Assembly: GCF_005239225.2 (NCBI RefSeq)
Contig: NC_133301.1
Coordinates: forward strand, 8,122,318-8,186,317
DNA length: 64,000 bases
Source: Populus alba
Lineage: Eukaryota; Streptophyta; Magnoliopsida; Malpighiales; Salicaceae
Direction: 5' to 3'
A program made the position numbers and the translations under genes. How positions within the stretch are numbered: the stretch's first letter is position 1; every line of letters starts with the position of its first letter. Shown here piece after piece: positions 35,536 to 45,395 of the stretch. The notes under the pieces were generated by a model. That model saw only the letters and a program-made list of their open reading frames with translations, searched no databases and was not told the DNA's origin.

Positions 35536-36289
35536 GGAGCAGAAAACTTAGTCGCAGAGATAGAGAAAAAAACCCAGAAAACCAGAGTCAAGAACAAAAA
35601 ACCAACCCAAAAGGCAGAGCAACTCACAGAAGAGAAAAACCCAGAGAATTTACCCAGAAAAAAACAGAGAACAACGAGAAAACAGAGCAAAAAAAAATAT
35701 ACAGAGTGAAAGCAAGAACGAGAAACCAGACCAAAAAGGAGAATTATCTTCGCCATTGTGATAATCCCTGCAGAAAAAGCAGCCCGTAATCAGTAAAAAA
35801 ACCTCAAAGAACCCATTCCCTCTCAGCTTCTTCATACTGAGAATCGAGAAATCAAAAGCAAGGAAAACAGGAGGGTCACAACGGGGAGAGAAGGGAGAGT
35901 AGCTGGATGAGGGCAACAATCACCAGCATCGCGATCTTCTTCAATTGCTAGAAACAGGTGCGCCTTCGCTATACATTTTTCTTTCTTTTTTGTTCTTTGT
36001 TTGATTCAAATAACGTTTGAACAATGCGAAGGTAATTTAATTACCTTCGCACTGTTGATGCACACGTGATCTGTTTCACGCGTGCATCAGCTTTTGTTTT
36101 TAAAACCGGGTCACTGGCTTGGGCTAGTGACCCGGTCCGAACTGGCTGGGTTCAGCCCAGCCCCTGTGGGGCTGAGCTGAGCCCAGCCAAAGGTATGTTT
36201 GCTGGGCTGGGTTTAGCCCAGCCCAGCCCCAAAAATAAAATAAAATAAAAAAAATAAAAAATGCATATGCATGAATAAAAATAATGTAA

Positions 36290-36740
36290 ATTTATTGGTT
36301 TATTCACTGACGCCAGAGTCAGGAATAAAAAAACACCGGTTTAAATTTATATTATTTTTATTCGTTGCATTTTATCTAGCTAAAAAATAAAAATTGCATG
36401 TAAAAAAATATAATAACATAAAATAAAATAAATTTATTGGTTTATTCACTGACGCTAGAGTCAGGAATAAAAAATACTAATAAAAATTTATTTTATTTTA
36501 TTTTATTGTATTTTTTTTACCTTTATTCAGCTACGTAAAAATAAAAAAAAAATCTGCATGAGTAAAAAATAAAAAATATAAATTGATTTTTATTTGTTTA
36601 TTCACCAACGTCAGAGTCAGGATTAAAAAAGGTAATTATTTAAATTTATTGACTCTGATATCTACGTAATATTTACCAACGCTAGAGTTGGAAATATCCG
36701 TAGTTTAATATTCACTGACGCCAGAGTCAGGAATATTACA
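36290..36740 (+). repeat. Five short repeats with TGAC/GTCA dyads in the LTR
   Basis: The motif TGACGCCAGAGTCA and variants (TGACGCTAGAGTCA, ACGTCAGAGTCA, ACGCTAGAGTTG) occurs five times, three of them inside a longer unit starting TTTATTGGTTTATTCACTG (period about 145-155 bp). Each has short inverted TGAC...GTCA ends. Confidence 0.8.
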
Positions 36741-37030
36741 TGCAAACCATCATGATATGAAAAATATATGTTAGCAATAAATGACAAATAATAGCAATGC
36801 AGCCTGCCTTAGGCAGGACGTTTAAGGGGTGATAATATCTTCCCTTTTGCGTAACCAGTCACGTACAATAGAATCTCTGTTGGCCAGTTAGGGTTCCTAG
36901 TGACCATAATACTAGGTGGCGACTCCTTAAACAAGATATTTTTCCCTAAAAGAACAAGATGCCAGATATCTGTTCTTTTTCCATAATTCGAGAATTAATT
37001 TTTAAGGTCGCCGCGATGTCGGGTGCGACA

Positions 37031-38688
37031 ACAGGCATTTGCACCCCCTCAATTAGGTGCCTCTACAACAGCTCATCTTTCCATCCTTGCATGCATTGGA
37101 AAGGTCCTCGCTTGTTGCCTTTATCAAGAGCACAAGAGACTTCATGTTGTACACAGTCTCTGCTCTAAGCTTCATCTAGGAATTCTTCTTCTCCTTGCAC
37201 TTGTTGTCTCATTACAGTACCTCATTGGATCCTTCGGGTACTCCTGCACAATCTCCATGTGCCCTCGTGCAATTTATGTTCTCCAGATTTCTCCCTATTC
37301 CTTGCTTATGTTTGACAACAGCTCATCCCGTCACAAGACCTGTCAAGTCAAAATAGGGTGTCAATCTTTATCCCCTTGCTGTATTTCTCTTCCATTATTA
37401 GGGTTTTCATCAATTCTCCCCTCAAGAAATCACAGTCACCAAATCTAACTTCTTTGGAGAAATCACCACTCCATCAGATCCTTGATCATTCGGAACCCAA
37501 CTGTTCCCCTTGTACCGTCATCCTGCTAGTCTTCAATAGTTTCATAACAAACTGTTACATATATGAAAATAGTACCGTATGGATAATCCTTCCACTAAGC
37601 AAGTTCCCAGGAAAGATTGGAGGGGTCACACTGGTCCCGCTTAAAACCCAATATCCTAGCCAGAACTTCTTAGGCCATATCTATCTATCGTACTGCCTTT
37701 CCGTATATACAACCATTTGCTATCTTTGTTGTGACTTTTCTTTACAAGTGATCTGGGTATCCTGGTTTTATACCTGATTTCTCAACATCTGGCGAGACTA
37801 CCAGTACTTAGATTCGTCAAGATTGGTCTTCATCAGTTTTCACTCTCCACCTCAAATCGTCCACATCTCGGGTGTCCAGAGTGTCCCAATTTTGCCTCCC
37901 ATCAAGGCAATTAAAAAATTTCAAAACTAAACATTTCAGCACATGTAATTGGGAAAACATGTGCACCTTCTTCTTCTTCATCTCCATCGACCTCCATCAA
38001 GACCTTCAGATGCCTCCCGATCGGGCAATTTGTCTTTAATAATTGGTCCCGAATCTCAACGATTGGACCATACCATTGCATCCGGAACGATCAAATTAGC
38101 TGGAAACAAGTCTGAAATCGTCCAAATTGCATTTCAGATGGCTAAGATTTGATCAAAACAATTCTGGCCTGATCAACGGCTCAGATTCAATCTCAAATCC
38201 AGTTGCACATAGACTCTGCTGCACAGAATCCTATCCATCGGCTCGCGGCTCGGCTCCTCTCGGCTCGGCTCCTCTCGGCTCGGAGCAATCCAGCTCGGCG
38301 CGCAGCTGATGACGTGGCATGTGGGTCCCACTTTGCTGACGTGTCTGCTAACTGGCGCTGACATGGCATGCCAACTGTGCATGCTGATGCAATTATGACA
38401 TCATCACTATCCGGGTCAGGCACGTGGGTCGGGTCGTCTGGTATTCAGGTCGGGTCAGCCCATATGGGTAAAGAAGACACATGGTGCGCGTCTGTGCGCG
38501 TGGACAGTCACCTCGTAGGTGCGTGATGACGCGTGCGGCCATGTATGACGTCCGATTTTGATGCGGTTTTCACCAGTGTGCTCGTCTCTTCTTCCTCTAC
38601 ACTGTAGTATGGTCAAAACATAATTTTGACAACTTTCATTTTTGAGCAAAAATCAAACACCACTTAAACCAAATGCTCTGATACCAAT
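37031..38688 (-). mobile_element. Interior of the non-autonomous LTR element, right copy
   Basis: Reverse complement of 24,130-25,407, with 386 bases more at its 3' end. It ends at a polypurine stretch (CCCCCTC on + at 37,046-37,052) and then GGC next to ACA, the last bases of an LTR starting TGTTGGG. Ogre sits exactly there. No coding capacity for gag or pol was found. The primer binding site is uninterrupted at 38,675-38,686. Confidence 0.78.
38238..38283. repeat. Short VNTR, expanded in the right arm
   Basis: CGGCTCGGCTCCTCT-type units repeat about three times. The left arm (near 24,535-24,575) has a shorter, diverged version. Confidence 0.7.
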
Positions 38689-39152
38689 TGTTGGGGAAAT
38701 CCTGACCGGTGATGTACTAATCTTTACTTATAGGAGGGTAAGCACACTGGCACACAATATTTTACGTGGTTCGGCAAAACGCCTATATCCACGGGAGAGA
38801 GTCCATATTATTTAGAGATAGAGAAAAAATACAAAACAAATACATGGAGGAGGACGATCACTTCACTCTACTCTACTCCCAGCTCTCAATGTTGCCCTTG
38901 CAACTGCTCTTTCTCTCTACTCTCTTACACACTCACCACCTCTCTCACTTTTTGCTCTCTAATATATGCCTCTATTTATAGGCATCCATGGTAGCTTCTC
39001 TTGGTCTTTTATCAACAATGATGGCTGCCAAACATTTACATTAGTCAATGGTTGGTGGCTGCCACCAACAAGCCACCATTGTAGCCTCCTTCTTTGACAA
39101 TGGTGGCTGCCAAAGTCAATGGTTTGTTGCACATTAATGGCAAATCCCAACA
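38689..39152 (-). mobile_element. 5' LTR of the non-autonomous element, right copy
   Basis: 464 bp with TGTTGGG...CCCAACA ends (+ strand view), inverted relative to 23,668-24,129. The bases outside it, GATTTAATTCCCAT, match the left copy's flank, so the element was present before the duplication. Its TATA box is at 38,973-38,980 on the minus strand. Confidence 0.9.
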
Positions 39153-39757
39153 GATTTAATTCCCATAGGTCTGATTGAAAAATTAAAACTCGGTTTTCTG
39201 TTTTCTACTTGTTTTTTTTTTTTTGTTGCTAGTTTCCCTTGTGTTTGTTTTCTTTGTTTCCATTTTGTTGAAGTTTTCTTCTTTTATGTGTTGATAGGTC
39301 TGAATCACTAAGTCATTTCTTTAGCAGAATTGTTTTCACAGAATGAACGTGAATTTGATCATGTTAAGATGGGTTGTGGTCATTTTGCAGTTTAACTGAG
39401 TTCTTTTGGATATCTGAAAGTTGGTATTTTGTTGTTCAGTGGGAAATTTAGTGTGTTTTGGGACTCGGTGTATGGCGAGGATTCGGAATAAATGAGACTA
39501 ACATATTGTCTTAAAGAAGGCCATCTGGCCATGGTCATAAATAATAGGGAAGGAGTTAGTAATTAGCATTCAAGATTGGATCTGCATGACCATGACTGTT
39601 TTTGATGGATATTGGTTTTTTTATTGACAAGAAATGGCAGCTGGTTTTTAATGTGTGTGCATGCTTTGCTCATGTTGTCATATATGTTTGTTTTCTCAAA
39701 TGCATCATGCAAATAACAAAATTGTCTTCAAAACACTTATCTGACCTTTTGTTGTAG
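39153..39757. other. Spacer before METAXIN, no gene recognised
   Basis: T-rich sequence with a T-run near 39,210. The last 60 bases look like a 3' intron end (TTTTGTTGTAG) feeding the METAXIN exon at 39,758. No upstream METAXIN exon was found. Confidence 0.5.
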
Positions 39758-40948
39758 ATCAAATTCCGTATATTGAATCAGGCACTTACGTGGCCTACAA
39801 TGACGAGAATGGCGGGGTAATCCAATGTTTAAAGGAAGATATATGGTATTGTTGATTTGGACACTGACTTCAGCTCGCTCCCAGAATGGATATCAATGAA
39901 AGCAATGGTTAGCACCTGGCTTGCAGATGCAATCATGTATGAACTCTGGGTGGGGTCTGATGGAACCTCTGCCCGCACAATTTATTACTCTGGCCTCCCT
40001 TGGTTGATAGGAAAGGCTCCATTCATGAGCATATGGAGCTTTGTCAACCACATTAGGGGATCAAACATTTCTTTTTGAAAGGTGATTCTTTTTTATATCG
40101 TGGTTAATATATATTTTTTTCATTTTTTACGTGAAATCATCTAAGATATTTTGGTTTTTATGTTTTGAATTCAAATTTTAAGTTTGAGGTCTTGACAATG
40201 CATTGATTATACACCCAACTTCATTTTTCTGTTTGTGCAGGCCATCTAGTTTGAACGCATATTTCCTTGGGCATGTCCTTTTCACTCTTCAAGCATTTCC
40301 TGTGAGTCACTTTACCAATTGTCTTCTGTGACCTGTGAGAGCTGAATGCTGGCATTTGTAATCTCATACGATGCTGAAAAACTCTGGGTGGGGTCTGATG
40401 GAACCTCTGCCGCACAAAAACCATTAGGAATCATCGATGCTGCGAAGTGCACTCTTGGAGCATGGTAATCTCATCCGATATGCTGAAAAACTTAAGACAG
40501 ATTTCTTGGAGGCTGGATCGTCTTCTTCTGTCCCGCAATTCCTTTCAGACGCTTCATCAATTCAACAAGACATCCTTCAAATTCATGCAAGATATTTTCA
40601 CCTTTTATTCTTGAGAATATTATATTGGTCATCTGATAGTGTCTTGAGTTGTGGATTTACTAAACCAAACCAGCCTACAGAGTACCATCAATATCTCTTT
40701 TCTTTCAAATAGAATTTCTAACTATTTTCATGTGTTGTTATCACTAGGCTCAAAGCCTATGAAGCAACCCAAGAGGGAAAGGACAGGAGGAGAAAACTTT
40801 CCGAAGAAGGGCAAGATACTTTCTAGTAACACAAGTAGTTGCGGTTTTAGTCTTTCTATCTGTCATGAGCAGTAATGATTTTTCTGAGGTGGAGGTTGAT
40901 GATGATGAAGATGAATTCTGGAGGCAATGGCATTCTCCCATTACTTAA
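39758..40948 (+). pseudogene. METAXIN-like pseudogene, right copy
   Basis: The same exons as 23,035-21,824. Here the first exon keeps YIESGTYVAYNDENGGV and CLKED before the shared ATAT insertion breaks it. The next segment has YELWVGSDGTSARTIYYSGL and PWLIGK, then a deletion of the helix-rich middle, FLFE missing, and RPSSLNAYF-like coding at 40,242. The exon from 40,437 carries LLEHGNLIRYAEKLKTDFLE. In the last exon a 2-bp deletion after RERT (near 40,787) shifts the frame and destroys the tail anchor, which is intact in the left arm. A functional outer-membrane import protein is not encoded by either copy. Confidence 0.87.
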
Positions 40949-41260
40949 CATATTCTGCAGAACCAATAGCAAATTCAGTAAGCGAGCTCATTGCAACTAA
41001 ATTCCTGCACAAAGTACCTTTATGGCAGTTTCAGCCATTTTCTCTGTAGTCATTACATCTTCTCCATCATCAACCTCCACCATTTCCATATTCCTGCCTC
41101 ATTCAACTGACAACCCTGCTCCAAATCTCTTTGAACGGATTGGGACCCTGTGTGGATCGCCTCTTAGCTGCTGTGCATAGATAAAACCCATTCCAGCAGC
41201 AAAAATAAATACATTGAAATTCTATGCTCGTATCATGGCCTTGAAAACCAGGGACGCTTA

Positions 41261-41474
41261 GAGGGTGTTTGGGAGTGTGGTAGCTGTTGCTTTTCAAATA
41301 ACTTTTCGTGCCGAAAAGCATGCCAATAATGTTTTTTTATTTTTTAAAAATTATTTTTGATATCAGCACATCAAAACAATCCAGAAAGTACAAACCGAAC
41401 TCAATTTTAACAAAAAAAAAAAAAAGTTTGAATTTTTTCAAAAAGCAGGTCACACCTCAATCCCAAACGGCCTC
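41261..41474. mobile_element. Tourist-type (PIF/Harbinger) MITE with TTA target duplication
   Basis: 214 bp flanked by TTA (41,258-41,260 and 41,475-41,477). The terminal inverted repeats are GAGGGTGTTTGGGA and TCCCAAACGGCCTC, 12 of 14 bases paired. It is non-coding and AT-rich inside. The left arm has the empty site with one TTA/TAA at 21,511. The 3-bp TTA duplication points to the PIF/Harbinger superfamily. Confidence 0.9.
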
Positions 41475-41728
41475 TTAGAATGCATCATTCAAAAAGTTAA
41501 GCAAAAGATTTGAGATGTACCATGACTTCTTGGTAGAGTTTCTTCTCCCGGGCATGTAATCTGTCAAATGTTGATTGGCCACTACATGAGAACATGCAAG
41601 AAATCAAATTGGTGCTGTAAGGAAAAACCTTTTTTTTTTAATCAAAACGATGTGATTTTGATTTTTTAAAATTTATATTTTGGGTGAATCCAGCTCGATT
41701 CTTTTTAAAACAATAATGGTAACTATCT

Positions 41729-43238
41729 ATGCTATGCCTGTTGTGTCCAAAGACAGTACAAGACAAGACCTACCTCTTTTCTACCCCCTACCACCTCCCT
41801 CTTTCCATCCTCGATTTCCAAACCCAAAAAAAACATCATCAAACCCTAACTGAAAAGGCTTTTATCTCTGATAAAACAATGCAAGTCGAAAAACCTATTA
41901 AAACAAATCCACACACAAATGCTTATAAACTCAATACCGATGATTTAGCCACTGGGAAAGTGTTTGATGAAATGGGCGCCAGAGACTTGGTGTCGTGGAA
42001 TTCAATGATTTCAGGGTATTCTAAGATGGGTTTTGCTAAAGAGGCAATTGGGTTGTTTGTGGAAATAGGGAGGAGGGGTTTGAGCCAGATGAGATGACGT
42101 TGGTGAATGTTCTTGGGGCGTGTGGGGATTTGGGTTTGGGGAGATGGGTGGAGGGGCTTGTTTTGGAGAAAAAGATGGAGGTAAATTCGTATGTGGGGTC
42201 TGCCTTGATTGACATGAATGGTAAGTGTGGGGATTTGATATTTGCGAGGAGGGTCTTTGATTCAATGCCAAACAAGGATGTTGTCACTTGGAATCCATTA
42301 TCACAGGTTAATTACATCGGTTTTTTACTTTGTAATTGTCACATATAATGGAATTGTGTTTATTTCTATTCCTTTGAGCTAACTTAAAATTTGAATTCTT
42401 CTTAATTAATCAGCCATGAAATAAAAACCACACAAATATATGAAACTGGTAAATGCGTTTCAAGTTAATATGATTTTTTTTTGTTCAACTATCACTTCAT
42501 GTGTGCACAGAATGGAGCTTCCAATGAAGCAATTGTACTATTCAATGGAATGAGAGAGGCAGGTCCTAATCCAGATAAAGTCACAATGATTGAAGTATTG
42601 TCTGCATGTTCCACAATAGGGGCCCTTGATTTGGGGAAATGGGTTGAGACACATGCATGATCAGAAAGAGGTTTACAGCACGATGTCTATGTTGCGAGTG
42701 AATTGATTGATATGTATGCAAAATGTGGGAGCTTGGATGATGCACTCAGGGTTTTTGAGAGCATGCCTCATAAAAATAAGGTCTCATGGAATGCCATGAT
42801 TTCTGCCCTTGCTTTCCATGGCCAGGTCCTGGAAGCATTATCATTATTCGGACGCATGTCAAGGGATAATGGCACTGTTCAGTCTAATGACATCACTTTC
42901 ATAGGAGTACTTTCTGCATGTGTGCATGCCGGGTTAGTTGATGAGGGCCGCCAATTGTTTGAATCAATGAAATTGTCATTTGGATTGGTCCCAAAAGTCG
43001 AGCACTATTCTTGCATGGTTGATTTTTGTGCGCGTGCAGGACTTCTGAACGAAGCTTGGGACTTAATCAAGAAGATGCCTGGAAAACCAGATGAAATTGT
43101 GTTGGGGTCATTGCTTGGTGCCTGTCAGAGGCGTAGAAATGCAGATGTTGGTGAAAGGGTCATTCGGTGAACGTATACCAATTGTTGAATGAGGAGATAA
43201 AGAGAGAAGGTTACATTCCAAATATTGGTTGCATATAG
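41729..43238 (+). pseudogene. PPR protein gene (PLS class), right copy, broken
   Basis: Pieces in order: a start-containing frame to 42,097 with TDDLATGKVFDEM and RDLVSWNSMISGYSKMGFAK; a 1-nt deletion near 42,064; the next frame with MTLVNVLGACGDLGLGRWVE and SALIDMNGKCGDL to 42,306; a GT-AG insert 42,307-42,510; NGASNEAIVLFNGM to WVETHA and TGA at 42,658; then 42,703-43,170 with five further PPR helices. After GERVI most of the E domain is deleted and the tail YQLLNEEIKREGYIPNIGC continues in another frame to TAG 43,236-43,238. PPR proteins of this class bind organelle RNAs; this one cannot. Family resemblance is to single-gene PLS PPRs such as Arabidopsis At2g34400 (from memory, tentative). 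Confidence 0.85.
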
Positions 43239-44227
43239 AGGTGGAAAAGTTGAATACAGGTTGCATCTTTCAGCCATTGAACAATGCATTCGGAGGGATT
43301 ATATCTTCTGGTTGATGACTCCAGCCAAAATGTTGAATGGTAAGTTGTGTTCTTAATAGCTTGAGCAAGGAGCTCTATCTTGTTGATAGAAATGTATAGT
43401 TTACCCTCGCATGAGTATGTTCCTGTAGAATGAAAATGGTTGTTGGATTGTTACATGCATTTGCTGTAAAATAATGCAGTTCATTCCGGAAAGAACGCTA
43501 AAACTATATATTTTTTTTTTTTCAGAACATAAGGAGGGAATACAGGGGGAATATTGGTGGATTGAAATAAAATGCACTTGACACCTTTGAAGTTCTTAAG
43601 GGATGCCACAAATCATTTTCAATTGTCCTCTAACCCATAACGATGTTTAGTTTCTGAACAGACTTCACTTGGAATCTGACAAAACCCAATCCACGATTAG
43701 AACTTGTGCAGAAATTGCCTCATAACGCAACCCCACATCTATGAGGAGCTAGATTGTAATTTCAATAGTTGATGTAAATGCCGTGTAAAATGTTTTCAGG
43801 CCGCGTTTGTAGATTCTGTCATGATGGGAAGTGAATTCTTTGAAAATGAATTATTATTTTTTTGTTTAGTAATGTAATGAAAAATAAACTAAAAAATATT
43901 TTTCAATATTTAGTTATGCCATAAAAAATATATTGAAAATTAACTTATCAATGTTTTAATTTTTTTCCAAGTTTATCTAACATATATTAAACATTAAATG
44001 TAATTATAATATGGATGAGCCCTAAGTACATTAAATGTAATTATAATACAATATGGATGAGCCCTTAATTAGACCCATTCCAAAGCTAGCACTTTCATCG
44101 GTTCCAATAACATGATATTTTGTTGACAGTCTTAAGAATTGAGTTATATAAATTTAAATATTAACTTGGCACCATTACTATTGGCTAATGTATATTGTAT
44201 TTGTTATGATCCTTGTTAAATTTTTAG
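43239..44227. other. Spacer without a gene
   Basis: Mirror of 18,755-19,745 with small indels, including a T-run near 43,510 where the left arm has an A-run. Confidence 0.5.
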
Positions 44228-44601
44228 TGAATGGAAGTTCTGGTGAACCAGAGCATTAGGGAGACTTCATTACAATCCTTAGCATTGATTGTGGAGAAGT
44301 GAGAAATATCATTTCTAGTGAAGTCCCAAGTGTTCTTGAGTCAAAGCTCCAGGTTAATTTGTTCTCTCAACATGCTTGCTTATATTTTCCTTTATTAATC
44401 TTGTACGCAAAAGAACTGTATATATATAGGCAGCCTCGTTTATTATTGTTCTGTGCATAGAAATTGGATGTGGACAGCAAGGACGCGAGGATTGCATATT
44501 ATTTTGATTTCATTGCTGGGACAAGCATTAGAGGCCTTATGACATCCATGCTTACTGCTCCAAATGATGAAAAACGACCTTTGTTTGCCGCAAAAGATAT
44601 T
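44228..44601 (+). pseudogene. Patatin-like phospholipase fragment, right copy
   Basis: Exons 44,228-44,352 and 44,461-44,601 with GT-AG borders; a third donor (GTATGT) follows LFAAKDI at 44,602, where plant patatin genes also have an intron. The oxyanion loop DCGEVRN and elbow GTSIRG are altered as in the left copy, and the TAG after GEPEH is shared. The only protein difference seen in exon 1 is Pro for Gln in SSEV(P/Q)SVLE. No later exon was found. Confidence 0.82.
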
Positions 44602-44774
44602 GTATGTTTTATCAAGACCACAATCCACGCACCAAGTAATTTATGGTTGAGCTACGGTTTTTTTTTTATATGTTGCTTTTTTTTATGGTATTTTTGAGCT
44701 ACGGTTTGAAATTGTACAGAAGTAGTATTCTATGGTGATTCATCTTTAGGGTGTGGGGTTTATTCGTTGTTAAA

Positions 44775-44882
44775 GAAAAGGAAAGTGTTTTTCCGGTGCT
44801 AAAAAGAGGAAAACACTTTCCTTTTAGAAAAAGGGTTGTGTTGTTCTTGGTTGGAAACCACTTTCTTGGAAAGTGGTTTCTC
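44775..44882. repeat. Nested short inverted repeats (hairpins)
   Basis: GAAACCACTTTC at 44,854-44,865 pairs perfectly with GAAAGTGGTTTC at 44,869-44,880 across a 3-base loop. Just upstream, AAAGGAAAGTGTTTTTCC pairs with GGAAAACACTTTCC across about 14 bases. The left arm has the same at about 18,100-18,210. It looks like MITE remains or a foldback; target duplications were not identified. Confidence 0.8.
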
Positions 44883-45395
44883 AAAGTTTACCAAACATGG
44901 AAAAGATGGGAAAATTGTTTCCAGAAAAATGGTTATGTGGAATCTCGAGACTGCTTTGATTCATTTGCTCAACCGGGTGGTCATCCATGTCAAGTGGGGA
45001 GTGTTGTCGACAGAATGCTATGTTCACAAGATCAATACTCTCAGTTACTGAAGCTTTAGATCAAGCAAAGTCTCTAAGTGCTCACAAGCTTATATACAAT
45101 CAGTGAAATAAATTTGAATTGATATTTGTGTTGTAATGTATTCCTTTTAATATAAAATATTTTTGGATATTTGTGTTGTAAATTTGAATTGATCATCGGT
45201 AAAAATCAAGTAATAATGTAATATACAAGGGAGGTAAACAATCATGGAATTAAAAAAGCTCTCGCTGTATAAAAACCCACAAAACCGAATGGAACTGTAT
45301 AAATTAATACAACATCGCTTGAGCATGCATTTAAACTTATTTAAATTTTAAAACTAGAATACACAGCGATGCACCAAGTCTTGGTACCATCAAGG

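Larger units (their letters stand above)
34986..37030 (+). mobile_element. Ogre 3' LTR
   Basis: 2,045 bp, from TGTCATAACCC to CGGGTGCGACA, with TGTC...GACA ends. It has a TATA box TATAAAAG at 35,528 followed by A-rich, purine-biased leader-like sequence, GC-rich hairpins of GGGCTGGG and CCCAGCCC near 36,150-36,230, and five copies of TTCACTGACGCCAGAGTCAG-like sequence between 36,290 and 36,740. The following five bases ACAGG are the probable target duplication. The matching 5' flank is in the gap. Confidence 0.85.

Noticed and set aside
35325..35919. Minus-strand frames rich in Phe, Leu and Ser in the Ogre LTR
   Set aside because: They are antisense to an A-rich, purine-biased leader segment, which gives hydrophobic low-complexity translation without being a gene.
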